DNA from: an uncultured Fusobacterium sp.
Lineage (GTDB): Bacteria > Fusobacteriota > Fusobacteriia > Fusobacteriales > Fusobacteriaceae
DNA length: 64,000 nt
Direction: 5' to 3'
NCBI RefSeq assembly: GCF_905200055.1
Contig: NZ_CAJKIS010000004.1
Span: 1 to 64,000 of the forward strand
Shown: positions 35,662 through 46,200 of the stretch, piece by piece
Layout of the letters: each line of letters starts with the position of its first letter
How positions within the stretch are numbered: position 1 is the first letter of the stretch
Made by a program: the position numbers and the translations under genes
The notes under the pieces: generated by a model
Database searches by the model: none
Seen by the model: the letters and a program-made list of their open reading frames with translations, nothing else
Told to the model about the DNA's origin: nothing

Positions 35662-37317
35662 CTATTTAAAAATAATCTCATGTTTCTTTGTTTTATAATT
35701 AAAAAATATATTTATATTCTCTCTTTTATTTGTGAAAATATTATACTTAAACTCTTCTAATTCACTATTTTTATGTCCCTCTCTAACACTTTTAAATTCG
35801 CTATCTTTTATTAACTGATTATGTAACTCACTATCTTTATTACTTTTCAACCATTCTGGATATGATCCTGGCTTTCCTAAAGCTAGATAATCATATTTTA
35901 AAAACTCAACAAATATATCTAAATCTTTCAAATTATTTTCCACATAAAAATCATATAATATATTAAAAAGTGCTACCTCTTTGTGACTAATTTTTAAATA
36001 TCCTTTTTTATCATAATAATCTGCTATCTTTTCAAAGAAAGCAAAAGGAGTATCAAAATTATTATTTATAACAAAATCACAAGTGTATCTAAATTTTTCA
36101 GAATTATAATAATAGTCTAACATTTTTTCTAGATTTTTTAGTTTTACTAACTCTCCAAAACTTATAAACTTATTTGAAAAAACTTCATATGGAGGTCTAG
36201 AATAATACTTATATTGGTATTTTTCAACCTCATCATACATTTGAGTTCCCTTTAATAGTTTTAAAAATCCAAGCTGAATCATCTCAGGTTTTAAATTATA
36301 TACATAATTAAAAGAATTCTTAAAAATATCGTATGTCTCATATGGCAATCCTGCTATCAGGTCTAAATGCAGATGAATATTTCTACTTATTCTTCTCACA
36401 TTATGAGCTAATTTATCAAGAATATTATTTCTTTTAATAGCCACCATTGTTTCTGGATTTATACTTTGAACTCCTATTTCAAATTGAAAATATCCCTTTG
36501 GTACTTTTTCTAAAAAATCTAAAGTTTCATCATCAAAAATATTAGCATTTATCTCAAAATGGAAAGTTATTCCCTCTCTATAATTTTCAAGAAGAAATTT
36601 CCAAATCTCCATGTATCTCTCTTTTCTTAAATTAAAAGTTCTATCTACAAATTTTAAAAGTTTAATTGGAGAATCTAAAAATCTTTTCAGATCTTTTTTC
36701 ACTCTATCTAAACTATAATATCTTACTGTTTTATCTATTGAAGATAGACAATATGAGCAACTAAAAGGACAACCTCTTGAGCTTTCATAATAGAAAATCT
36801 TTGTTTTATCCTCTAGCTCCCAATCCTCATATGGAAATGGAACTATATCTAAATTCTCTATTATAGGTTCTATTCCATTAAAAACTATCTCATCATTTTT
36901 TCTAGAAACAACTCCTAGTACTTTATCCTCTTCTTTAGTTAAAAAGTTTAGAAGAACATTTTCCCCTTCACCTAGTAAAAGAGCATCAACTTCTGGCATA
37001 TTTGCCATAAATTTTTCCCATTTATATGATACCTCTGGTCCACCTAAAATAATTTCAACATTAGGCAGTACTTTTTTTAACTCCTTTACAATCTCAACTA
37101 TATACTCTTTATTCCAAATATATGTAGAAAAGATAATTTTATCAGGATTTAATTCATAAATATCTTTAATAATATTAAATACTTGGTTATTTATATTTGT
37201 TTCATAAATCTCTATTTTTAAATCACTATTTGCCTCTACATATTTTTTCAAATATCTTACTGCTAAATTTAAATGCACATACTGGCTGTTTATTCCAGCC
37301 AAAACTATTTTACTCAC
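35662..37317 (-). CDS. B12-binding radical SAM protein
   Basis: This 551-residue protein has a cobalamin-binding Rossmann domain (about 1-140) followed by a radical SAM core with the cluster motif CPFSCSYC (Cys183, 187, 190) and a C-terminal region of about 180 residues, as in the DUF4080-containing group. The substrate is unknown. Its start is GTG, sharing one base with the mltG stop codon (TAGTG), with AAGGAG upstream. It is conserved in many clostridia and fusobacteria without a defined role; a link to the flanking mltG, tilS or ftsH is not evident. Confidence 0.88.
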   Translation of the reverse strand: MSKIVLAGINSQYVHLNLAVRYLKKYVEANSDLKIEIYETNINNQVFNIIKDIYELNPDKIIFSTYIWNKEYIVEIVKELKKVLPNVEIILGGPEVSYKWEKFMANMPEVDALLLGEGENVLLNFLTKEEDKVLGVVSRKNDEIVFNGIEPIIENLDIVPFPYEDWELEDKTKIFYYESSRGCPFSCSYCLSSIDKTVRYYSLDRVKKDLKRFLDSPIKLLKFVDRTFNLRKERYMEIWKFLLENYREGITFHFEINANIFDDETLDFLEKVPKGYFQFEIGVQSINPETMVAIKRNNILDKLAHNVRRISRNIHLHLDLIAGLPYETYDIFKNSFNYVYNLKPEMIQLGFLKLLKGTQMYDEVEKYQYKYYSRPPYEVFSNKFISFGELVKLKNLEKMLDYYYNSEKFRYTCDFVINNNFDTPFAFFEKIADYYDKKGYLKISHKEVALFNILYDFYVENNLKDLDIFVEFLKYDYLALGKPGSYPEWLKSNKDSELHNQLIKDSEFKSVREGHKNSELEEFKYNIFTNKRENINIFFNYKTKKHEIIFK

Positions 37318-38270
37318 TATTTGTTCTCCTTATTCTTTCTTTGAAATTCTAAATGTTCTCTATATGTTTTACTGAAAAAGTGTCCTCCATCTCCTTTAGC
37401 TACAAAGAATAAATAATCTGTTTTAGCTGGGTTATAAGCTGCTTCAACAGAGACTACACTTGGATTTGATATTGGAGCTGGTGGAAGCCCTTTATATTTA
37501 TATGTATTATATGGAGAATCTATCTCTAAATCCTTATAATACATTCTTTTTTTCTTATAATTATACACAAAATTAACTGTTGCATCAGATGCCAATTTCA
37601 TTCCTTTATCTATTCTATTATAAAAAACAGATGCCATTAAAGGTTTTTCCTTGTCTAACTTTGCCTCTCTCTCTAATATTGATGCCATTATCAATTTTTG
37701 GTAAAATTCCTCTTTATTTGGATAGTTTTCAGGTGGAAATTTTTTCAAGAACTCTCTTAATAAAGTTCTTAAAATTAATCTCTCATCATAATTTTCTGGG
37801 ATATAATAAGTTTCTGGATACAGATATCCCTCAAAATTTCCATTAGGTGTAGGATATGGAAACTCTATCTCATTAAATGTCTTATAAAACTTATCCTTAT
37901 CTATCTTCCCCATTTTCTCCAAAAGCTCAGCTATCTCAGCTACACTATACCCCTCAGGTATTGTCAATCTAAATACTTTATCTTTTCCCTCTTCAAGAAC
38001 ATCAATCAGCTCTTTCATATTTAAATTACCTTTTAATTCATAGTAACCAGCTTTTATTCCTTTACCTTCATTTCTATATTTTAGATACCCCTTAAAGATT
38101 ATATTTTTAGAAATTGGTAAAACTGATAAAGATTTTTTTAAAGGAACATCACTTTTTATCTCTATTACTTTAGCATATTTTTCAGGCTTATTTATTTCGT
38201 GATAAATATATCCTACTCCTCCACCAATAATTATCATTACTACTATAAGTAAATATATTAATTTTTTCAT
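37317..38270 (-). CDS. mltG: Endolytic transglycosylase MltG
   Basis: This 317-residue protein has an N-terminal membrane anchor (about 3-22), a LysM-like module (LTIPEGYSVAEIAELL) and the YceG catalytic region with the proposed catalytic Glu in MASILEREAKLDKEKPLMASVFYNRI, then GLPPAPISNPS. It cleaves nascent peptidoglycan strands. It begins the mltG-radical SAM-tilS-ftsH run, driven by the promoter at 38298-38325. Confidence 0.94.
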   Translation of the reverse strand: MKKLIYLLIVVMIIIGGGVGYIYHEINKPEKYAKVIEIKSDVPLKKSLSVLPISKNIIFKGYLKYRNEGKGIKAGYYELKGNLNMKELIDVLEEGKDKVFRLTIPEGYSVAEIAELLEKMGKIDKDKFYKTFNEIEFPYPTPNGNFEGYLYPETYYIPENYDERLILRTLLREFLKKFPPENYPNKEEFYQKLIMASILEREAKLDKEKPLMASVFYNRIDKGMKLASDATVNFVYNYKKKRMYYKDLEIDSPYNTYKYKGLPPAPISNPSVVSVEAAYNPAKTDYLFFVAKGDGGHFFSKTYREHLEFQRKNKENK

Positions 38271-38297
38271 AACTTTCTCCTCTAGAACTTTCTTTAT

Positions 38298-38325
38298 ATT
38301 ATAGCATAATCTTACTCTCTAGCAA
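38298..38325 (-). promoter_or_regulatory. Promoter of the mltG run
   Basis: On the minus strand TTGCTA (38320-38325), 16 bases and TATAAT (38298-38303), with TG one base before the -10, make a strong extended promoter. Confidence 0.72.
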
Positions 38326-38403
38326 GAAAAAAGAAATACCTTAAAAATTATATTCCTTATATCAAATTTTTTCAAGTTTTTAATAAATTTTTAGACAAAC
38401 AAA

Positions 38404-38428
38404 AAAGCTGCAGATTAACTGCAGCTTT
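38404..38428 (-). terminator. Terminator of hpf
   Basis: AAAGCTGCAG and CTGCAGCTTT form a perfect 10-bp stem with a 5-base loop, followed by T on the minus strand. Confidence 0.93.
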
Positions 38429-38442
38429 AATATTTTAAACTA

Positions 38443-38991
38443 TTATTTTGATGCTGGTTCTATATGACCATAATCTCCATCTTTTCTCTTATAAACTATA
38501 TTCATTTCACCAGTTTCACAGTTAGTAAATGGATAGAATGTTCTATTTAACATTTCAAGTTGAAGAATAGCTTCTTCTATATCCATAGGTTTTGCTGGTA
38601 ACAAAACTTTAACTATGTTAACTGCTGCTTCTTTTTCAACTGTATTAGTTTCAGGATTATATTTTATTTTTCTAACTCCTGTTGCTTGTCCATAACTAGC
38701 ATTTCTTTTTTCTTTATGTTTTTTTAATTGTCCTTCTATAATATCAGAAACTTGATCTATAGCTGCGTATAAGTCTACATCTGAGCAAGTTGCTTTTAAT
38801 GTACTTCCACTTAGATATGCTAATACTTCAGCTGTATGATTGCTTCCTGTTTTTGTTTTAACTGCTGATAAGCTAACATCTAATTCTATAATACTGTCGT
38901 GATACTTTTCAACCCTCCCTAGTTTGCTTTCTGCATACTTTCTAATTGCATCAGTTACAACTAATTGTTTTCCATGGATAGACATTTTCAT
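38443..38991 (-). CDS. hpf: Ribosome hibernation-promoting factor, long form
   Basis: This protein of about 182 residues has an N-terminal S30Ae/YfiA domain (about 1-100; MSIHGKQLVVTDAIRKYAESKL) and the C-terminal dimerisation domain of long-form HPF (about 125-180; VKVLLPAKPMDIEEAILQLEM, FYPFTN). It joins 70S ribosomes into inactive 100S dimers. A frame starting at 39024 exists, but AAGGAAGTGG lies just before the ATG at 38991 and the family starts there. It is transcribed alone. Confidence 0.94.
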   Translation of the reverse strand: MKMSIHGKQLVVTDAIRKYAESKLGRVEKYHDSIIELDVSLSAVKTKTGSNHTAEVLAYLSGSTLKATCSDVDLYAAIDQVSDIIEGQLKKHKEKRNASYGQATGVRKIKYNPETNTVEKEAAVNIVKVLLPAKPMDIEEAILQLEMLNRTFYPFTNCETGEMNIVYKRKDGDYGHIEPASK

Positions 38992-39089
38992 AATACCACT
39001 TCCTTTTTGTTCTGCAAGTTCCATTTGCTTTGTACTATATTATACAAGAAACTTATCAAATTTCCTTTTTTATTTTTAAAAAAATTTTT

Positions 39090-39776
39090 TTATTCTTCAG
39101 TTTCTAGAACACCTTTTTTCAAATATAGTTTTTTATCTGATATTTGAGCTAAATCTTTAGAGTGAGTTACAACAATTATTGTTTGCTTTCTATTTTTATT
39201 TATATCTTTTAAAATATTAAAGATTGTTTCACTTGTTTCTTCATCTAAGTTTCCAGTAGGTTCATCAGCTAATAAAATCTTAGGTGAATTTATCAAAGCT
39301 CTAGCTATAGCTACCCTTTGTTTTTCTCCTCCAGATAATTGTGATGGCTTATGATGTACTCTTTCTTCCAATCCCACAGATTTTAAAAGTTCCATAGCTC
39401 TTTTTTCAATTTCAGCTTTATTTGAAAAATCATCTATAAGAGCTGGTAACATAACATTTTCTAAAGCTGTAAACTCTGGAAGAAGATAATGAAATTGAAA
39501 TACAAATCCTAACATTCTATTTTTTAATCTATCTTTCTCTACATCTGAAAGAACATCTACTTCCTTTCCATCTATAAATATTTTTCCATCATCTATCTTA
39601 TCTAAAAGACCAATTACATTTAAAAGAGTTGATTTTCCAGAACCTGATCTACCTAAAATAGAGATAAACTCTCCCTCTTCAACTGATAGATTTAGATTTC
39701 TAATTATATGCAGTTTATCTACACTTCCACTATAATATTTTTCAATATTCTCCAATCTTAATATCTCATTACTCAT
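39090..39776 (-). CDS. lolD: LolD-like ABC transporter ATP-binding protein
   Basis: This 228-residue ATPase has Walker [10 protein letters not shown] (42-50), Q-loop [22 protein letters not shown], signature [15 protein letters not shown] and Walker [15 protein letters not shown]. It is of the LolD/MacB class that drives lipoprotein release from the inner membrane or other mechanotransmission. Its start overlaps the permease gene by 8 bases. The LolD label fits the diderm setting, but a MacB-type export role is not excluded. Confidence 0.87.
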   Translation of the reverse strand: MSNEILRLENIEKYYSGSVDKLHIIRNLNLSVEEGEFISILGRSGSGKSTLLNVIGLLDKIDDGKIFIDGKEVDVLSDVEKDRLKNRMLGFVFQFHYLLPEFTALENVMLPALIDDFSNKAEIEKRAMELLKSVGLEERVHHKPSQLSGGEKQRVAIARALINSPKILLADEPTGNLDEETSETIFNILKDINKNRKQTIIVVTHSKDLAQISDKKLYLKKGVLETEE

Positions 39777-40932
39777 GTCTTAATGCCTCCACTGTTTCTA
39801 ATTTTGCTGCTCTATATGCTGGAAATACACTTGATACAAATATAATTCCAAGATTTGCTCCTATTATTATCAATACTTCCTTAAATGAAATTTCTACTGG
39901 TATCTTTGTCAAATAATAGATAGATGTTACAAATGCAAGAGTATAATTTTTTATATACCATAACATTCCTAAAGCTATTAGAGTTCCAATAATTATTCCT
40001 GTCACTCCTAAAATCATACCCTGTATCAAAAATATCTTCATGATACTCTTTCTAGAAAATCCCATTGACCTCATTATACCAATATCTTTTATCTTCTCTC
40101 TAACTAACATATTTAAAGTTACCCATACAACAAACCCTGCTATAATAACAATCAGAGAAAAAACCATAATCATAACTGTTTTTTCAAGAGAAAGAGCTGA
40201 CAGAAGATTTCTATTTAACTCTCCCCATGTTCTTGAAAAAGCTCCTAACTTAGTCATTATCTCATTTGCTACCTCTGGTGCTTTATATGGATCATTTAAA
40301 ACTACATCAATTTTATTAACTGTATCTCCACTATACATCATATATTGAGCTGCTTTTAAAGGCATTATAATCATATTAATATCATAATCATAATATCCAC
40401 TTTGAAATATTCCATCTATTTTAAATTTTATCTCTCTATTTTCAGATGAGATAATTGTTACTTCATCTCCTATACTAGCTCCTATATTTTTAGCTAACTC
40501 TTTTCCTATCAATAAACCATTTATTTTATTAGGGTTTATACTTCCCTCATATATTTTCTTATCAAGATCCATAGCTTTTCTGGCACTTTCAAGATCAAAT
40601 CCCTCTATTCTAACTCCCGCTATATACCCACCATAAACACCATTATACTTAAAAATACCCTGTGTCTCTATACTTGGTACTGCTCCTTTAACATTGTTCA
40701 GTTTTTCTATCTCACTTTTTAACTCTTTGTAATCTGACATATTCTCTCCCTCAGAAACTAACACATGGCTAGTCATTGAAAGAATACTATCAATCATATT
40801 TTTATCAAGTCCATTAGCTATACCTATTGATACAACTAAAACTATAATTCCTATTGCTATTCCTAACATTGAAATTAAACTTTGTCTCTTTCTTTCAAAA
40901 ATATGTTTTTTTGCTATAAAAAATTCTACCAT
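39769..40932 (-). CDS. LolC/LolE-like FtsX-type permease
   Basis: This 387-residue protein has one N-terminal membrane segment (about 20-40), a large exported domain (about 45-260) and three C-terminal membrane segments, the LolC/E and MacB layout. The coupling region [13 protein letters not shown] and the FtsX motif [19 protein letters not shown] are present. It pairs with the LolD-like ATPase. Only one permease gene is seen, so the complex may be a homodimer or a second subunit may lie elsewhere. Confidence 0.87.
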   Translation of the reverse strand: MVEFFIAKKHIFERKRQSLISMLGIAIGIIVLVVSIGIANGLDKNMIDSILSMTSHVLVSEGENMSDYKELKSEIEKLNNVKGAVPSIETQGIFKYNGVYGGYIAGVRIEGFDLESARKAMDLDKKIYEGSINPNKINGLLIGKELAKNIGASIGDEVTIISSENREIKFKIDGIFQSGYYDYDINMIIMPLKAAQYMMYSGDTVNKIDVVLNDPYKAPEVANEIMTKLGAFSRTWGELNRNLLSALSLEKTVMIMVFSLIVIIAGFVVWVTLNMLVREKIKDIGIMRSMGFSRKSIMKIFLIQGMILGVTGIIIGTLIALGMLWYIKNYTLAFVTSIYYLTKIPVEISFKEVLIIIGANLGIIFVSSVFPAYRAAKLETVEALRHE

Positions 40933-40944
40933 TTTCTGTCCTCT

Positions 40945-43209
40945 CTATCGTGTTTTTTCTATTTCAAAGTCAACTTTTTCAATCTCTCCATCAGAAGAAA
41001 CTATAGTTACCTGATATTTTCCAGCTTTAAGATCTAATTTTCTCTCGCTTTCTCTTCCTTCTCCTATATACTCACCATTTATATACCAATAAATATTTTG
41101 CTTCTTCAAGTTAGCTATCTTTATAATTATATCCTTTTCTCCATCAAAATCTTTAGGAAGTATAATTTTTAGATTTTTTACTGGATATATGAATTTTACA
41201 CTTTTTTTCTTTATCTTATTGCTATATAGAGTTGAGATATTTCTATTTTCTTTAATAAGATAATTAATAACCTCTATTGGATAATTTAAAACTATCTCCT
41301 CTCTACTATTTACAAATTCACTATCCCTTGAATCTACCTCTCTTCCATCCTCTGTTACAAAAATCTTTTTATAATATGGAGAAGTTTTTAGAGTTTTAAC
41401 TTCACTTGGATAGTAAATATCTTTAAAAGGTATATCATATTTTAATCTATATCCTGTTTCTTTGTCCACTTTTATTTTTAATATATTATCTTTTGGAAGA
41501 ATAAATTCTTTCTCTTTACAAGGCAAAATATTAAATATATTAAAAAGTAACTTACCAGAAGTCTTAACTCCAGTTAGATTTATATTTCCCTTTCCTGTAA
41601 AATCTCCTGTCCATACTACCACTGTCCACTCTGGTGTCACTCCTGCTGCCCAACCATCTTTTCTTCCATAGCTCGTTCCTGTTTTCCAAGAGATTGGATT
41701 TTTTTCTATATACATTCTCTCTAGTCCCGGACGTTGCAACTCTTTTATAGTATCCAATGTTAAATATGCACTTCCCTTTGAAAGAAGTTGTTCCCCTTCT
41801 GTTGAAGGTTGACTTTTAATATATTTAAGTTCTTTAAAATTTCCATAGTTTGCTAGACCTGTATAAAGTTTAGCTATATCTTCAAGTTTTAGTTCCTTAG
41901 TTCCTAAAATAAGAGAAAGTCCATATCTTGATACATCACTATCTTTAAAATTTAACACCTGTTTTAAGAAATAAAAAAATCTCTCCTCTCCATATTCCCT
42001 CAAAAGATTTACAAAGGGGATATTTAAAGATTTTATCAATGCCTCTCTAATCTCTATCATTCCATAATATTTTTTATTAGCATTTTGAGGATTAAAGTTT
42101 GAAAAATATAGAGGTACATCAGGAACTTTTGATTGTGGAGCAATCAATCCATCATCTATAGCTAAAGCAAAAAGAAAAGGCTTTAGTAGTGAACCTGGAG
42201 ATCTTAATGCTACCACTCCATCAACTTGTCCATTGCTCTTTTCATCAAAAAATTCCTGTGACCCTACATAAGCTTTCACTTCATAATTTTTGTTATTGAC
42301 TACCATTACAGCTATATTAGGAATGCCTTCACTTCTCAGATACTCACTATAATCTTTTACAACCTTTTCTATTTTAATTTGCAACTCTCTATCAATAGTA
42401 GTTTTTATTATTTTCTCACTACTTTCAGTTGTCACTCTTCTTGTAAAATGTGGAGCTACACTTTTAAAAAAATATCTCTGTTTAGGAATTGGCTCCTTTA
42501 TAGAGAGATTATATTGTAATTCACTTATAATCTTTCTAGCCTTTAATTTTTTTAAAAGCAGATTTCTCTTTTTTACTAATCTATCTCTATTTTTTTCTAC
42601 ATGAATAAGCCCTGGAGAATTAGGCAACACTGCTAAAAGTGTTGCCTCTCCCCATGTAAGCTCATCTGGTTCCTTTTGAAAATATAAAAGTGATGCTGTC
42701 TTATATCCTACAATATTTCCACCATAAGGAGCATTATTTAGATATATTCTCAATATCTCATCTTTATTCAAATATCTATCTAATTTTAAAGCTTGTACTA
42801 TCTCAATATACTTATTAAAATAATTTCTCTTTTTAGGATTCAGTATCTTTACCACTTGCATATCTATGGTACTTGCTCCAGTTCTCTGTCTACTGAAGAT
42901 ATTATCCCTTACAGCTCTTAAGATAGCTTTAAAATCAACTCCACTATGAGAGTAAAATTTTCTATCTTCAAAATTCAGAACTGCCTCTTTCAGTTTTTCA
43001 GGTATCTTCTCTTCACTTTTTAGATGCCATTGTTCATCTTTATTTAGATAGACTCCTAAAATCTTTTCTGTCTCATCAAGCACCATTTGACTGTATCTAC
43101 TTTCAAAAGTTTCTTCTACCTTTTCTACATCAAAAGTAAGATATATCTTTAGTGTTACCCCTAATATAAAAGTTATAAATATTAGGGGTATATAATAAAG
43201 CTTTTTCAT
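40945..43209 (-). CDS. pbpC: Penicillin-binding protein 1C
   Basis: This 754-residue protein has an N-terminal anchor, a glycosyltransferase domain (FEDRKFYSHSGVDFKAILRA, GASTIDMQV), a transpeptidase domain with SPGSLLKPF, SLN and KTGTS, and a C-terminal PBP1C domain (about 660-754). It builds peptidoglycan. It starts within the last base of the yfhM stop codon. Genes for PbpC and the alpha-2-macroglobulin YfhM are known neighbours in many diderms, consistent with joint repair and defence of a breached wall. Confidence 0.95.
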   Translation of the reverse strand: MKKLYYIPLIFITFILGVTLKIYLTFDVEKVEETFESRYSQMVLDETEKILGVYLNKDEQWHLKSEEKIPEKLKEAVLNFEDRKFYSHSGVDFKAILRAVRDNIFSRQRTGASTIDMQVVKILNPKKRNYFNKYIEIVQALKLDRYLNKDEILRIYLNNAPYGGNIVGYKTASLLYFQKEPDELTWGEATLLAVLPNSPGLIHVEKNRDRLVKKRNLLLKKLKARKIISELQYNLSIKEPIPKQRYFFKSVAPHFTRRVTTESSEKIIKTTIDRELQIKIEKVVKDYSEYLRSEGIPNIAVMVVNNKNYEVKAYVGSQEFFDEKSNGQVDGVVALRSPGSLLKPFLFALAIDDGLIAPQSKVPDVPLYFSNFNPQNANKKYYGMIEIREALIKSLNIPFVNLLREYGEERFFYFLKQVLNFKDSDVSRYGLSLILGTKELKLEDIAKLYTGLANYGNFKELKYIKSQPSTEGEQLLSKGSAYLTLDTIKELQRPGLERMYIEKNPISWKTGTSYGRKDGWAAGVTPEWTVVVWTGDFTGKGNINLTGVKTSGKLLFNIFNILPCKEKEFILPKDNILKIKVDKETGYRLKYDIPFKDIYYPSEVKTLKTSPYYKKIFVTEDGREVDSRDSEFVNSREEIVLNYPIEVINYLIKENRNISTLYSNKIKKKSVKFIYPVKNLKIILPKDFDGEKDIIIKIANLKKQNIYWYINGEYIGEGRESERKLDLKAGKYQVTIVSSDGEIEKVDFEIEKTR

Positions 43210-46200
43210 TATTTAACCTCAACTTCAGTTCCTTTTAAATAAGCTTCATAATTCTTATCATACATAGCCTCTGCCATTGTTCCTGGCAATCTATATTTTC
43301 CCTTTGTTACACTATTAATTTTTACAAAGAAACTCTTTCCTAAATGATCATAATTATCAAAAGAGAAGAACCACATTATTCTATCATCTCTAATATCTTC
43401 ATAATCAATATATGTATCTTCTGTTTTTTCTACTACCCACTTAGGATAATCTTGATTTAAAGCTCTCAGATTTTCTATCTCCCAACCAGTTGGCAATACT
43501 TGAGTTAAAGCTACATTATTTATAGAGAAGTATCTCTCAACATCATCACTAGGTAAAACTCTTACCTCTAACCAGAATGATTTTCCACTCTCTAAAGATT
43601 TTACAAACTCTTCTGATTGCTCTTTTCCATTTAGATCATAGTAATGTCTTTCAAGTTTAATATTTTTAGAGATATTTTCTCCATCATAATTAACAGGAAC
43701 ACCTTCCCAATAGTAGTTAACATATATCTCTTTTCCATTATTAGCTCTTACTTTTACACTCTTAATATCCTCTGAAAGATTTTCAATATAATCTTTATCA
43801 CTTGAGATAAACTTTCTAGTTTTTCCATTAATTTCAAGAATAGCTTTTAACTCATCTTTCTCCTTATTCTCTTTTATCTCTGCCATAGTTAAAAGAGAGT
43901 AAGCACTACTTTGAGTAGATAACCATCCTTGAGATTGAAGAACTCTTACTATCTCTTTATAAAGATTTTTTTCAATTTTTTCATAGATAGTATAGTAAGC
44001 ACTTAACACTATTGCTTTGTCTTTAAGTCTTGAACCATAGCTACTTGAATAATATTCATAACTTGCTTTAGGAATCTCTATTGAAAGTTTATCCCCTATC
44101 TCTCTAGCCATCTTCTCATCACCAGAAAGTTTATATGCAGCTGCTAAATACCATTGACTTGGAACTAATAGCTTATCTAAATAGTTTTCATACATCAAGT
44201 TCATCTCACTGATATCTGGCTCTCCTGCCAATGCCAATAGATAAAGAGTATAGGCTTTTAAATCTATATCTCCACTATAATTTTTAGCTTGTTGTTTACT
44301 AAATCTCAACCATTTCTCATACATATCATTAGGTATATAATATCCTCTATCTTTAGCGTTTATTAAAAAATGCCCTACATAGTTAGTTGCCCATAAATTA
44401 CTATCTGAATCTCCTATCCAATATGAGAAAGATCCATCATATAATTGAAATCTTGAAAGTCTAGCAATTCCACTATTAATATTTTTAGTTATCTCTTTCA
44501 TATCAAAGTTCTTTTCATATGATAATTTTGATATAAACAGTTGTGGGAAAATACTTGAAGTTGTTTGCTCTACACAACCATAAGGGTATCTAATTAACCA
44601 TTGTAATCTCTCATCTATTGCTAAAATAGGTGAAGATGATATAGTTATTCTACTATTCACACTGCCACTTACAAACTCTTTTGGTGTATTGAAATTCTGT
44701 TCACTGTCTACACTTTTTACTTCATTAATATAAATATATGGAGAATTTGAATTTATATCTATCTCTGTTATCTCTTCATAATCATATTTTGAAGAATCCA
44801 CAGATATTTTTATCTTCTCCACTCCTATTTTATTTGGAACTTTTATTTTAAAGAATAAAGTTTTCTTCTCTTTATTCTTTAACTCAACTTCTTCTTTTTG
44901 AATTTCACCATTGAACTCTAAACTTACTTTTATATCTCCTATTCCATCTTCTAAAGCAAAAATTTCTACTGGAATAGTCAACTCATCTCCAACTTTTAAA
45001 CTTCTTGGAATTGAACTATTTAACACAACAGGAGCTTTTACTAAAATCTCTTTTTCAGCACTTCCATATTTTTCAAAATCAGCACCTACTACCATTACTT
45101 TAACAGCTCCCATATAGTTTGGCATTAAGAACTCAACTTCCCCTTCTCCATTTTCATCTGTAGAAAGTACACCTTTAAACATAACAACAGGCTTAAATCT
45201 CTCTGCATCCTCTATTCCTAATTGTTTACTTCTACTTTTATTAGCCATTAAAGATTCAGCTAAGAAATCTCCACCTCCTGCTTTTAAAACTTGATGTACC
45301 TCTCCAAAAGTTTTTCCTATAATCTCATTATAGTTGTCAAAAGCTGAGATTTGCAGTGCCTCTTTTTGATAGAAATATTTCCAAGGATCTGGAGTTTTAA
45401 ATCCTGTAATCTCTAATAATCCTTCATCTACAACAGCAACTGTATAATCTATTTTACTATTAGCTCTATTTTTTACCTTAACTTTAAAAGTTTCATTTGG
45501 TTTTATCTCATCTGGAGCTGAAATATCTATATTTAATTTAGTAGACTCATCTTTTACCATCAATGGTACTGCTCCATATAATCTCAATGATCTATCATTT
45601 GTATAATTTTCATAATCTTGGAACAATGCAACTGTTACATAGGCATTTGGGAACATTTCCTCGCTAATCTCTACCTCTTCAACATTTTCTATTCCCTCTA
45701 CATCTTTCCAATATCTTTTCAAAATTTGTCCAGATTTTTCAATAGTTACTAAAGCTCTTGCTCCCTTTTCTCCCTCATAATATATCTTTGCTTTATCTCC
45801 TATATTGTATTGCTCTCTATCTGCTTTTATTTTTAAGGTATCTATTTTTTTGCTAATACTAGAATCTATCCAAGTACTTGCATATAGATTTACCCCTGTC
45901 TTTTGTCCTGTTACAAGATCTTCAACCTCAACTAAAATTTCTCCTGTGCCATTGATTTCACAATCTATTAAATATGGTTTATCTGAAGATATAAACTCTT
46001 TTTCAGATATCAAAGTTGTATTACTATCTGTTTTTATTGATTTCAAGAAACTTCCATAGTCACTATAATCCCACCACCATGAATATTCATTTCTATATAT
46101 TCTATACTTTAATTTTCTTCCTGCTACCAGTTCCTTTCCATCATTTGTTACAGATATTACTTTAAGATTTAATCTATCTCCACTTTTAATATAATCTCTT

